DNA of 64,000 nt. It comes from Noviherbaspirillum sp. Root189. Its GTDB lineage: Bacteria; Pseudomonadota; Gammaproteobacteria; Burkholderiales; Burkholderiaceae_D. The stretch is taken from contig NZ_LMHZ01000002.1 in the NCBI RefSeq assembly GCF_001428545.1, positions 1,662 through 65,661 of the forward strand. Reading direction: 5' to 3'. Each line of letters starts with the position of its first letter. The first letter of the stretch is position 1. Position numbers and translations under genes: made by a program. The notes below the pieces were generated by a model, which saw only the letters and a list, made by a program, of their open reading frames with translations, searched no databases and had not been told where the DNA came from. Positions 1 through 7,109 of the stretch are shown in pieces.

Positions 1-357
1 ACTGACGTAACGCCAGACTGAACGCGTGTGGTCAATTTTCTCCTATCGAATCGACCAACGTAGATAGCACAGCGTGGATAGTCTGCTGGCAATCGCATCT
101 TAAGTGACAATGGCAGCTTCCGCTCGAAGAGCCGACTGTCGAGAAACGGGCTCGAACGGCAGCAATGAGTCGGGTGCGGTCGTTTCGAACTATGAGGCCG
201 ATGGCAAGAAGGCAGCGCAAAGCCGCCACTCAAAGGATGAGCGTATGATGATCTCGAAGAGGTACGAATGCTTGGCGAACTTAAACATGCTTGCCGGCTC
301 AGGGGATTGACAAGACACACGAGCGTTCTTGAACTCCTGCTTTAATCGAGGTAAATC
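1..357. other. No confident gene; short spurious frames only
   Basis: Frames on both strands (up to 68 codons) have no recognisable domain and no convincing ribosome binding site. The stretch may be the tail of a region that begins outside the window. The only clear signal is the GAGGTAA just before the next gene at 358. Confidence 0.4.
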
Positions 358-603
358 ATGACAAAAGATGGACGTCCATCACTCCAAGGGTTCGAAGCAC
401 TCCGTACGCGGTTTCAAGAGCAGTCGCGCAAAGCCCAAGCTTATTACACGATCATGCACAAAATGCGGGAAATTGTAGGCAGCGATGACGCTGCCAGCGA
501 ATGGATGAATGAACCATTACCGAAATTTGATGGCAAGACCGCTGCCCAGCTGGTTAGTGACGGCCGTACGGACGATTTACTTTCTTATATTGATTCAATG
601 TAA
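358..603 (+). CDS. Small DUF2384-like (MbcA/ParS/Xre antitoxin C-domain) protein
   Basis: An 81-residue protein preceded by a good GAGGTAA ribosome binding site. Its second half (about residues 38-81: a GSDDAASEWM stretch, a PLPKFDGKTAAQLV stretch and a terminal LLSYID) follows the pattern of the DUF2384 toxin-binding domain of Xre/MbcA/ParS antitoxins: a helix with A..W(L/M), then P...F.G.(T/P)..L(L/V). The usual N-terminal HTH of these antitoxins is absent, and no RES-domain toxin lies next to it, so it is either an orphan antitoxin fragment or a stand-alone small regulator. Family assignment is by eye; expression is plausible from the ribosome binding site. Confidence 0.6.
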   Translation: MTKDGRPSLQGFEALRTRFQEQSRKAQAYYTIMHKMREIVGSDDAASEWMNEPLPKFDGKTAAQLVSDGRTDDLLSYIDSM

Positions 604-772
604 TCTGTTTCCTCTGGCTATCTCCGATTGTGGGCGAAGCTGCGTAAAGTAAAAGCATGGATTTGATCGAAGTAGAGCACAGCAAATATGTCGTACTGCT
701 GGTGGCAGGAAAGTTCGTTTTTACACAGCCTTGGCGGTATGCGGACATTCATCGATACGAATGGAGTTCACC

Positions 773-1054
773 ATGGAGATGAAAAGGATCAATGCCGGGA
801 AACTACGTGCTATCGGGTACGACCCGCGTGAACGCGTCCTGCGGGTCGAATTCGATGATGCAAGTGCGATTGATTATTCAGGTGTCGGAACAGAGATCTG
901 GCGCAGATTATCAACGTCCGGTTCGCCCTGGAGTTATTACCGTGACAACATAGAAGAAGAATTTTCCGGTCGTCGAGGCACCGTCCAAAATAAAGGGCAA
1001 TCTCAGCAACTGAATGACCTGTTCAAAGCGTCCAACGACGACACCGATACGTAG
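773..1054 (+). CDS. KTSC domain protein
   Basis: A 93-residue protein. The frame is open from a TTG at 731, but the ATG at 773 has GGAG six bases upstream and begins where the similarity begins. Residues about 6-65 fit the KTSC domain: a basic IGYDPRERVLRVEF strand, a D(Y)S.V aromatic position, then an IWRRLSTSGSPWSYYRDNI segment corresponding to the A.S.G.Y....I. motif. KTSC domains occur alone or fused to lysyl-tRNA synthetase- and nuclease-like proteins, and their role is not established. The C-terminal 25 residues are polar and probably disordered. Confidence 0.65.
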   Translation: MEMKRINAGKLRAIGYDPRERVLRVEFDDASAIDYSGVGTEIWRRLSTSGSPWSYYRDNIEEEFSGRRGTVQNKGQSQQLNDLFKASNDDTDT

Positions 1055-1235
1055 GCTATGCCGGCGTACTGCCACTGAATTGCCCCTGCTTCCGTAGACA
1101 TACGTTCGAGGGCGGCTCTGTTGCCGGAAGCAGTCGATCTCGCAAGGCATAATCGCGGGCCAAGAGCGGCCAAGAGCGAACAGCCACGTGGTGCTAAACT
1201 CAGGCGATTCACACTTCAAAAACTGCTGACTAGAT

Positions 1236-1592
1236 ATGAAGAGTAGTTCAAAAGGCGGCCTTGTGTATTCCACTGATGGCGGGCGCATGTGCCCTGAATG
1301 CCGACGACCTCTCTCGGAGTGCAGCTGTAGGCCCAAGGCCGTGCCCATAGGCGATGGTGTGGTACGCGTGTCGCGCCAGACCAAGGGTCGAGGTGGGAAG
1401 AGCGTAACGCTTATCAAGGGGCTAGCGCTCGATCCTGCTGCACTGGCTTTGCTGGGCAAGCAGTTGCGCGCGGCATGCGGTTCTGGCGGAACAGTGAAGG
1501 ATGGTGTAATTGAAGTGCAGGGAGACCACTGCGAGCAGATCATGACAGAGCTTAAAAAGCATGGTCATAAGGCCAAGCGTATTGGTGGCTAA
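1236..1592 (+). CDS. yciH: eIF1/SUI1-family translation factor (YciH-like)
   Basis: A 118-residue protein, close to the roughly 108-residue E. coli YciH. The N-terminus has a small Cys cluster (CPECRRPLSECSC, residues 19-31) common in proteobacterial members. The SUI1 fold covers about residues 43-116, with RVSRQTKGRGGKSVTLIKGL, the AACGSGGTVKDGVIEVQGDH core and the C-terminal KKHGHKAKRIGG. The GSGG(T) loop and the final K..G are family signatures. SUI1 proteins bind the small ribosomal subunit; bacterial YciH is non-essential and is thought to affect initiation fidelity or the stress response. It appears to be a single-gene unit here. Confidence 0.9.
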   Translation: MKSSSKGGLVYSTDGGRMCPECRRPLSECSCRPKAVPIGDGVVRVSRQTKGRGGKSVTLIKGLALDPAALALLGKQLRAACGSGGTVKDGVIEVQGDHCEQIMTELKKHGHKAKRIGG

Positions 1593-1884
1593 CCTTGAAA
1601 TCTCGAATGCGCGCAATTGGCGATAGATGCAACCGCTACTGCTACGCGCCATTGAAGCGAGACGTTGAATGTCCATTTTCTACAGAGCCGACCGGCAGCA
1701 AAGGGGGGCATCCTGCGCTTCCGCTTTGCGCAAACGATGTCTCGACTGTGGTGCCGCTCACAATGGATATCCTTTAGGTGCATGCCGGCCAATGGCAGCT
1801 ATCCGCGTACCAGGTAAATCTTTAGCATACAAGTCCGGCATGCTTTGGAGCGTTTTTCCAGGGATTTCCCATTCGGCGCGCCTC

Positions 1885-2523
1885 TCAGCGCGGGTAGGTG
1901 AAGCCGGTGCGAATATCCATCGGTACCAGACGGCTGCCCTCGCGCACCATTAGCCGCTGGGGCGGTTCGTCGCCTGCCAGTGCGCGCGGCGTGACGGACA
2001 GTCCTTCGCCCTTGCGCAACAGCGGATCGCAGCGTTCGTAAACGTTCCGGCAGCCCGTGGCATTAAGGAGCGCCTGCACTACCGGCACCTTCCATAGGTC
2101 GACACCACCGGCATTGAACTGGCAAACCAGATAGCCTGCGATGCCCCCATAGCTGTGTACCAAGAGACCTGACAAGCCGTCCTTGTCGCCATCGATCAGT
2201 TGGACCAGCGCCTGCGGATCGGCGCTGCGCAGCGCATCGGCGCGGAGAAGTACGCCAGCCTGTACGCGCCGCTTTATCATCGCGTGGTCAACCGGCTCGT
2301 CCTCGCGCAACGTCCAGACACGGGCGGCGATTTGCGATTTGGCGTTATAGGCCGCGCGGGCCAGGAACTGGTGAGCCGACGATTGCACGATCGCCGTGGC
2401 GCCCGGTTTGTTGCGCTCCTGGGGCTTGCCGTCGACCTTGTCGACGGCGGAGGCGTAAATCCACGGGTTGCCGGAAAGCAGGCCTTTTTCCTTACCCTGT
2501 TTGATGGTGATGATGAGCATACG
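1885..2523 (-). pseudogene. rlmI: Truncated rlmI-like 23S rRNA methyltransferase remnant
   Basis: The minus-strand frame from the ATG at 2523 reads as the first half of RlmI/YccW (class I SAM-dependent 23S rRNA m5C methyltransferase): the N-terminal PUA-like domain (KQG.EK.LLSGNPWIYASAVDKVDGKP, then FLARAAYNAKSQIAARVW) and the start of the central domain (LIDGDKDGLSGLLV, GCRNVYERCD). It stops after a degraded DIRTGFTYPR, where the intact enzyme has the conserved GxxTGF(Y/F)LDQR followed by the whole Rossmann methyltransferase domain. About 210 residues remain of a usual 390-400, so the SAM-binding and catalytic parts are missing. An intact copy presumably exists elsewhere in the genome. Confidence 0.75.
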
Positions 2524-2681
2524 CGCTTTCGTTTTGAGGAACGGGATGATACAGCAATCCGCCGGCCGCCCCTGTCGCTGCATACTGCTCCTAAAGTGAT
2601 TTGTTTGGAAGCCTTAACTTGTCAAAGAGCGATCATCGGTATAGCACCTGCGGCGTAGGCGGATTAGCACCGCGCGATGCG

Positions 2682-3227
2682 CTACGAGGTCAGCCCGCGA
2701 AGCAGGCTGCTATCGGTCGCAATCGGCGCGTCGGCCAATCCCGGCGCAGCCTCGAGAGCCGGCGGAAGCGAAGGACTTGTTGCTTCAAGCGCGGGCGCTG
2801 CGTCCTCCCAGTCCTGGCCCCAGCGCGTTGCTGCAATCGCTTTGGCACCGGGGTGGGTGAGCCTGGCCTTGAGTTCAGGAAGGCGGCGCTTCTCAATACG
2901 CCTGTCTGCAGCGAGCAAGATGTCCACGATCTGCCACCGGTCGGCGAAAGCGAAGCTGAGCAACTGGTCGGTTGGCGTGTCGATGTACTCGCGCAATAAA
3001 CTCGATATCGACGACACGTCCGTGTCATAAGGGTAGTACGTGGCGTTTTCGCCAAATTCACGCGGGTAATTCCAGATCACGTCTTTGCCCAGCGTGCACC
3101 AATAGCGGGGCAGGTCGGTACTGCCACTGACCGATGCCATGCGGTACGCGCGGCACTGGATCTGCAGACGCAGCCCCTCGGCAAAAAGTTTGCTGACCTC
3201 GCGCTGGAGTTTGCTCCATGGTTTCAC
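2682..3227 (-). CDS. Hypothetical protein, GTG start
   Basis: A 181-residue soluble protein. The frame is open further upstream, but the GTG at 3227 has a strong GGAGGCG eight bases before it and begins the conserved-looking core (VKPWSKLQREVSKLF). The core (residues 1-120) contains STDLPRYWCTLGKDVIWNYP, which resembles small proteobacterial proteins of the SF0329 type; I am not certain of this assignment. The last 60 residues are Ala/Pro-rich and probably flexible. No catalytic motif, signal peptide or membrane segment is visible. Confidence 0.65.
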   Translation of the reverse strand: MKPWSKLQREVSKLFAEGLRLQIQCRAYRMASVSGSTDLPRYWCTLGKDVIWNYPREFGENATYYPYDTDVSSISSLLREYIDTPTDQLLSFAFADRWQIVDILLAADRRIEKRRLPELKARLTHPGAKAIAATRWGQDWEDAAPALEATSPSLPPALEAAPGLADAPIATDSSLLRGLTS

Positions 3228-3398
3228 ATCCGCCTCCGATTTACTAAGCTGCGAACATGATAACCGCTGGTGTCGCAATGCCCCGACTCAGGGACATTGA
3301 AGGCTTGGGTGACACAGGACGTTCTCCAATCGGTGCAATCTACCGAGTCAGTTCAGCGACTGCCGAAGGTAGTCGCAGGAAGGCAGGTTCAAGTATTG

Positions 3399-3881
3399 TT
3401 ACTTCTTCTCCGGCATGGCCGACGAGTGATGACTTGTAATTAGCCATGTCGATCCATTCCAGGTATATGTATAGGTATAGCGGGCACTAACTACCGCTCC
3501 CGTTCTAGCGAAAGTAAATGTATATAGCCCGGCATCAACGGCAGAATTGCATCCCAAATACATACTGCGCAGGTCAATCTTTCCAGAAGGGCGATCGGCT
3601 AGAAAGTGATGAAAGTAGTCTTCCTTCTCTGCAACTGTGAGGCGAGGCTTGTCCGATACTGTAGGAAGAAGAATTGACCGCTCTGCATAATTGGTCGCCA
3701 CCTTGTGCGGGTCACCTGTCTGCAGTGATTGATTCCATCGATCAAACAACGCTGCAATTTCTTGCTCTGATGTGATCTTGCACGCTTCGGTGCGCGATAC
3801 CTGTGTATTGTTTGGCGTGCCTTGTTTCGTGGCGCATCCAGTAAGCGCGAACGCCACGACAACCAAGCTAAACAGTTTCAT
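3399..3881 (-). CDS. SnoaL/SgcJ-like lipoprotein
   Basis: A 160-residue protein. The ATG at 3881 has GGAG upstream and starts a lipoprotein signal (KLFSLVVVAFALTGCATK, lipobox LTGC). The mature part fits the NTF2-like fold of the SgcJ/EcaC and CaMKII-association families: an initial helix with E.EIAALFDRWNQSLQTGDPHKVA, then YAERSILLPTVSDKPR, DYFHHFL and a final strand pair ending in WLITSHHSSAMP. Such proteins bind small ligands or act as cofactor-free isomerases; no specific substrate can be assigned. It stands alone and is transcribed away from the ridA operon. Confidence 0.75.
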   Translation of the reverse strand: MKLFSLVVVAFALTGCATKQGTPNNTQVSRTEACKITSEQEIAALFDRWNQSLQTGDPHKVATNYAERSILLPTVSDKPRLTVAEKEDYFHHFLADRPSGKIDLRSMYLGCNSAVDAGLYTFTFARTGAVVSARYTYTYTWNGSTWLITSHHSSAMPEKK

Positions 3882-4255
3882 GGTAGAACTCCTTCGGCCG
3901 AGGATTGACAGGTAAGGCACAACCGGGACTTATTATGGACACTAAAACGACCATGAATAGTGACAATTAAGCTACGCAGCAAAAGCGGCGATACCTAATA
4001 CAAAGTACGCTGTTATGCGGAAATTGCAAAAGCAATATTAACTAGATTGCACTACTGACCGTTGTTTACTAGCGGTGGTTTGTTGAACTAGGAAAAACAG
4101 AAGAAATTAAAAATAGGACTTACGCAAAAAGTCACTGATTGTGAAAAATGACGTAACCCAAAGCGGGTGAAAAATCTGTAAATTGCGAGTCATGACGATG
4201 ACCCTCTCGACGCAACCACGCCGGACCACAGTCCTGTCCTAGGCATATTTAGAGC
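3882..4255. other. Intergenic, no gene seen
   Basis: An AT-rich stretch between two divergent units. It contains the string TAGGACTTACGCAAAA near 4113, which resembles ends of some insertion sequences, but no matching second end or transposase frame is present. No terminator is obvious. Confidence 0.3.
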
Positions 4256-4286
4256 TTGACCTAGTGTGCGCTCTAGCATGTTTAAT
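4256..4286 (+). promoter_or_regulatory. MerR-type promoter/operator with 19-bp spacer
   Basis: TTGACC (4256-4261) and TTTAAT (4281-4286) are separated by 19 bp, the overlong spacer typical of MerR-family targets. The spacer is largely filled by an imperfect dyad, CTAGTGTGCGCTCTAG (4261-4276), of the kind bound by AdhR/NmlR-type MerR regulators. It lies 40 bp before the ridA-like gene, whose operon ends with a MerR gene at 5135, so autoregulation is likely. Confidence 0.75.
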
Positions 4287-4326
4287 CCTCATTGTTACCG
4301 TATTCATCTCAAATGAGGAGAGCAAC

Positions 4327-4752
4327 ATGAGCACGCCCGCCGTTATATTCCACAGCGCTGAAACGCTGCCGCCACCAATCGGATACTCACATGTCGTAGA
4401 AGTACGGCGCGGCAAGCTTGTGTTGATTTCCGGACAAGTGGCACGCGACGCATCGGGTTCCCTAGTCGGGAAGGACAACTTCCGCATGCAGCTCGAAACG
4501 GTATTCGCCAATCTGGACCTTGCTGTTAGAGCGGCAGGTGGGAGCTTTAAGGATGTCGTTAAACTCAACTACTACTGCGTTGAAAGAGTACCGCCGGGCG
4601 AGCTCCAGACGGTCATCGAAGTGCGTGACCGATACGTCAATACCTCAGCCCCGCCTGCATCGACCTTTGTCGTTGTAAATCGTTTGGTGCACCGGGAATG
4701 GCTCGTAGAAGTGGAAGCTACTGCCGTAATAGCCGAGGAGAATCCGCAATGA
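4327..4752 (+). CDS. RidA/YjgF/Rid-family protein
   Basis: A 141-residue protein, with GAGGAG seven bases before the ATG. Rid-family features are the GYSHVVEVRRGKLVLISGQVARD strand, the long helix FANLDLAVRAAGGSFKDVVKLNYYCV, and a C-terminal LVHREWLVEVEATAVI with a conserved E near the end. RidA hydrolyses reactive enamine/imine intermediates, but the canonical IRARV arginine region is changed here (VIEVRDRYVNTSAPPASTFVVV keeps R.R.), so it may belong to another Rid subgroup with a different substrate. It is the first gene of a three-gene MerR-controlled operon and overlaps the next gene by four bases (ATGA). Confidence 0.85.
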   Translation: MSTPAVIFHSAETLPPPIGYSHVVEVRRGKLVLISGQVARDASGSLVGKDNFRMQLETVFANLDLAVRAAGGSFKDVVKLNYYCVERVPPGELQTVIEVRDRYVNTSAPPASTFVVVNRLVHREWLVEVEATAVIAEENPQ

Positions 4753-5090
4753 GACTTATTGCCATCATGGGGCGCTTCGAATTTGCACCGCACGACATTG
4801 ACGCAGCCATCACGGCCGCAGCAGCGATGGCTTCGCAAACCCGCCGCGAATCTGGTTGCCTCTCCTATACTTTCGGCGTGGACATTGAACAGCCGGAATG
4901 CCTTATCCTTTCTGAGCTTTGGCTCGATGGCGCGGCGCTCGAAGCACACTTCGAAACGGCACATATGGCTGCTTTCCGACTGCAGTTGCGTAAGCTAAGA
5001 GTCGTTGAAGTGAAAGCTAGCCGATTCGCTATTTCGGACATGCGCGACATGTTTCCAGGCAATGCCTCCGCTGCCGCGAACGCAACTTGA
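4749..5090 (+). CDS. Antibiotic biosynthesis monooxygenase (ABM) family protein
   Basis: A 113-residue protein starting at the ATG that overlaps the ridA stop, which indicates translational coupling. The ABM dimeric ferredoxin-like fold is evident: an opening strand (RLIAIMGRFEFAP), helix TAAAAMASQTRRESGCLSYTF (the E.GC..Y motif), the strand PECLILSELWLDGAALEAHFETAHM and the following helix. Relatives (YgiN-type quinol monooxygenases, heme or polyketide oxygenases) act on quinones or phenols. With a Rid protein and a MerR activator it probably detoxifies a reactive carbonyl or quinone; the substrate is inferred, not known. Confidence 0.8.
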   Translation: MRLIAIMGRFEFAPHDIDAAITAAAAMASQTRRESGCLSYTFGVDIEQPECLILSELWLDGAALEAHFETAHMAAFRLQLRKLRVVEVKASRFAISDMRDMFPGNASAAANAT

Positions 5091-5134
5091 GCCCGTATGA
5101 GATTATCAAACCGACTTCAACTACGAGGTAAACC

Positions 5135-5653
5135 ATGCCGCGACGATCCACTTCATTGCCCAACACAAAAACCACACTTGCTTCGCATGCCAACCGCAGG
5201 CTCCGCATTGGTGAACTCGCCGCGCGGAGTGGCCGCACGGTACATGCACTACGCTATTATGAGTCCCGTGGATTGTTGCCTTTCGTCACACGTGATGCTC
5301 AAGGTAGGCGCTCGTATCACGAACAGCATATTCAGTGGCTGATGTTCCTCGACCGCCTGCAGCGCACGGGTATGTCCTTGAGCGAGATGCAGGAGTATGC
5401 TGGCCTGGTTATCCTTGGCAGACAAAGCATTCCCCAACGCCAAAGTCTGTTGCAAACTCATCTGGATGTCGTTGAGCGTGAAATGGAGGATATTAAGCAA
5501 AGCCAGCGCCTACTGAGGGATAAGATCGAGTTCTATAAGATATGGCATTCAACGGGCCAACGTCCCAGTGACATTTGGATGGAATCACTCGCCACCGAAT
5601 CGACACGAAGGAGTCAACGCGAGCGTTCATCCAAACACTTACGCGCCCGTTGA
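5135..5653 (+). CDS. MerR-family transcriptional regulator
   Basis: A 172-residue protein with a GAGGTAA ribosome binding site. The winged HTH (about residues 22-90: RIGELAARSGRTVHALRYYESRGLLPFVTRDAQGRRSYHEQHIQWLMFLDRLQRTGMSLSEMQEYAGL) is canonical MerR, followed by a dimerisation coiled coil (VVEREMEDIKQSQRLLRDKIEFY). The whole protein has no cysteine, so it is not a thiol- or metal-liganding MerR such as CueR. It probably controls the operon from the dyad at 4261-4276. It is the last gene of the ridA/ABM/merR operon. Confidence 0.9.
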   Translation: MPRRSTSLPNTKTTLASHANRRLRIGELAARSGRTVHALRYYESRGLLPFVTRDAQGRRSYHEQHIQWLMFLDRLQRTGMSLSEMQEYAGLVILGRQSIPQRQSLLQTHLDVVEREMEDIKQSQRLLRDKIEFYKIWHSTGQRPSDIWMESLATESTRRSQRERSSKHLRAR

Positions 5654-5857
5654 TCGGAAGTCGAACAAATGGTTGCATCTTCAGGAGGCTGGCGGGGACG
5701 ATGCATATCCCTGCTTCGCAATGGCAGATAAGATCAGCAATGAGTAGAGGAATATCGACTTCCAGGGTGGCGCTGAAATACTCTTCCTGTTAAAGCTGAG
5801 ATATATTGGCCTGCATGAACAACTAACCGGCGATTGCACTTCGTCCTTGAAAACGTC

Positions 5858-6289
5858 ATGGAATACGATTCTCAAAACCCCTTTGCACGAATTTTGCGTG
5901 GCGAGTTGCCATCCATCAGCGTGTACGAAGACGACCTCACTATCGCGATCATGGACATCATGCCGCAAGCCGATGGACACGTTCTCATTCTGACAAAAGA
6001 GCCGGCAGCCGAAATCTTTGATCTCTCTGCCCACGGTGCTGCCGCATGTATCCGGACCACTCAACGAGTAGCAACGGCGGTAAAGGCTGCGTTAAACCCG
6101 CCTGGCATTGTGATTGGCCAATTCAATGGAAAGGCAGCGGGTCAGACCGTGCCGCATGTTCATTTTCATGTGGTTCCAAGATGGGAAGGCGATTCACTAA
6201 AGCCACATGGTGCAATTCCCGCAGACCCCGACCAGCTTCGCGCGATCTCCGCCCGGATTATCGCCGCCTTGCCAAGGGAAGGCGTTTGA
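5858..6289 (+). CDS. HIT-family nucleotide hydrolase/transferase
   Basis: A 143-residue protein. The ATG at 5858 was chosen over an upstream in-frame TTG (5834) because the HIT core begins immediately (CDS starts MEYDSQNPFARILRGELPS). The HIT signature HVHFHVVPR lies near residue 100, with the central His as nucleophile. HINT/Fhit-type enzymes hydrolyse AMP-lysine, AMP-NH2 or Ap(n)A bonds; the exact subfamily cannot be told. The 3' end overlaps the decayed tail of the antisense TlpA-like remnant. Confidence 0.88.
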   Translation: MEYDSQNPFARILRGELPSISVYEDDLTIAIMDIMPQADGHVLILTKEPAAEIFDLSAHGAAACIRTTQRVATAVKAALNPPGIVIGQFNGKAAGQTVPHVHFHVVPRWEGDSLKPHGAIPADPDQLRAISARIIAALPREGV

Positions 6290-6592
6290 CGACTGCATTG
6301 CCACAGTATTGCCTGACCGCGCACGTATCCATCACCTCAAGGCTGGCAACGTAGGAAGGTGCTGTTTCGAGGCTTGCCCGGGAAAGTTCGCCTACTCGCT
6401 CGCCTTGGTTAGCGAAAACGAAGACCACAGTATTGTGCGTCTTCTGCGCCTCCTGAAGTACTGGCATCTCGCCGCGGCACGGCGCGCACCATTTCTGGCC
6501 TTCGCGCGAAGCGCGTTTGTTAATGATTTGAAAGAGAATGCACCTTGCGGTTGTGGGAAGCTAATCAAAAAGAATGCAGCAAGAACCGTCAT
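6258..6592 (-). pseudogene. Frameshifted TlpA/thioredoxin-like remnant
   Basis: The minus-strand ATG at 6592 starts a signal-like segment (TVLAAFFLISFPQPQG) and continues in one frame to about 6500. The thioredoxin active site then appears in a shifted frame: WCAPCRGEMPVLQEAQK followed by VVFVFANQGE, which is the signature of TlpA-type periplasmic thiol-disulfide reductases. The remaining C-terminal part is scrambled (a distorted equivalent of the cis-Pro region) and ends at 6258 inside the HIT gene. The gene is therefore broken by at least one frameshift. Its position next to copper genes fits the known association of TlpA/Scs-type thiol proteins with copper tolerance. Confidence 0.65.
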
Positions 6593-6599
6593 CAAGGCA

Positions 6600-6630
6600 T
6601 TGACCTTCACCTCGTTGGAAGCTGGATGAT
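6600..6630 (+). promoter_or_regulatory. CueR-type operator/promoter, upstream copy
   Basis: TTGACC at 6600-6605 and GATGAT at 6625-6630 are 19 bp apart, with the interrupted dyad ACCTTCAC..TTGGAAG between them, as in CueR targets. It overlaps the 5' end of the antisense TlpA-like remnant. It is a weaker match than the copy at 6794. Confidence 0.5.
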
Positions 6631-6793
6631 ACAGGCATCGATAATCCATTTCGGCGCCCGTAATGTCCGTTTCCACTCTTCAAGCAGCGCCGGTGGACAG
6701 GCGACAACAGACTGGCGGCGTGGCCATTTAAAGCGGGCTTCATTGATACACACTGCGCAGTCCGGCACTGATGAATTGGGAGCAATAAAAGCC

Positions 6794-6824
6794 TTGACCT
6801 TCCCACATTGGAAAGGTCTACAGT
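6794..6824 (+). promoter_or_regulatory. CueR-type operator/promoter of copZ-copA
   Basis: TTGACC (6794-6799), a 19-bp spacer containing the dyad ACCTTCC...GGAAAGGT, and TACAGT (6819-6824). This is the standard CueR/MerR copper-promoter layout, 29 bp before the copZ start. No cueR gene lies in this window. Confidence 0.8.
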
Positions 6825-6852
6825 GAAATGAAGATCAATACAGGAGGTAAAA

Positions 6853-7062
6853 ATGGTCGAAATTCACGTGGAAAAAATGACCTGTGGAGGCTGTGCAAGT
6901 CGGGTGACTAAAGCGGTACTGTCACAGGATGAAGATGCAAAGGTCAATGTCGACCTGAAGACCAGGCGGATTTATGTAACCTCAACGTCCGAGGTCTCAG
7001 ACTTGGTACAGGCAATATCGCGCGCCGGTTATTCGGCCAAGGTGGCCGATGAGGCCGCTTAA
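6853..7062 (+). CDS. copZ: CopZ-like copper chaperone (HMA domain)
   Basis: A 69-residue single heavy-metal-associated domain preceded by a very strong AGGAGGT. The metal-binding loop is MTCGGC (Cys11, Cys14), within the beta-alpha-beta-beta-alpha-beta pattern VEIHVEKM...[30 protein letters not shown]. It delivers Cu(I) in the cytoplasm to the P-type ATPase encoded next. It is the first gene after the CueR-type promoter, with a 47-bp gap to copA. Confidence 0.92.
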   Translation: MVEIHVEKMTCGGCASRVTKAVLSQDEDAKVNVDLKTRRIYVTSTSEVSDLVQAISRAGYSAKVADEAA

Positions 7063-7109
7063 CGGGGCCCTGCTGCTGCAGGAATAAATGCCCGTCAGGT
7101 GGAGGAGTC

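Noticed and set aside
911-1543. Long minus-strand frame (210 codons)
   Set aside because: It lies opposite the KTSC and SUI1 genes, has no recognisable domain and no ribosome binding site; the plus-strand genes are clearly real.
4110-4130. Possible insertion sequence end (GGACTTACGCAAAA)
   Set aside because: No partner end, no target duplication and no transposase in reach.
5135-5653. The MerR protein as the copper regulator (CueR) for copZ-copA
   Set aside because: It has no cysteine to bind Cu(I), and a better matched operator lies at the head of its own operon.
5654-5857. Minus-strand coding remnant between merR and the HIT gene
   Set aside because: Short frames give no stable similarity; not supportable.
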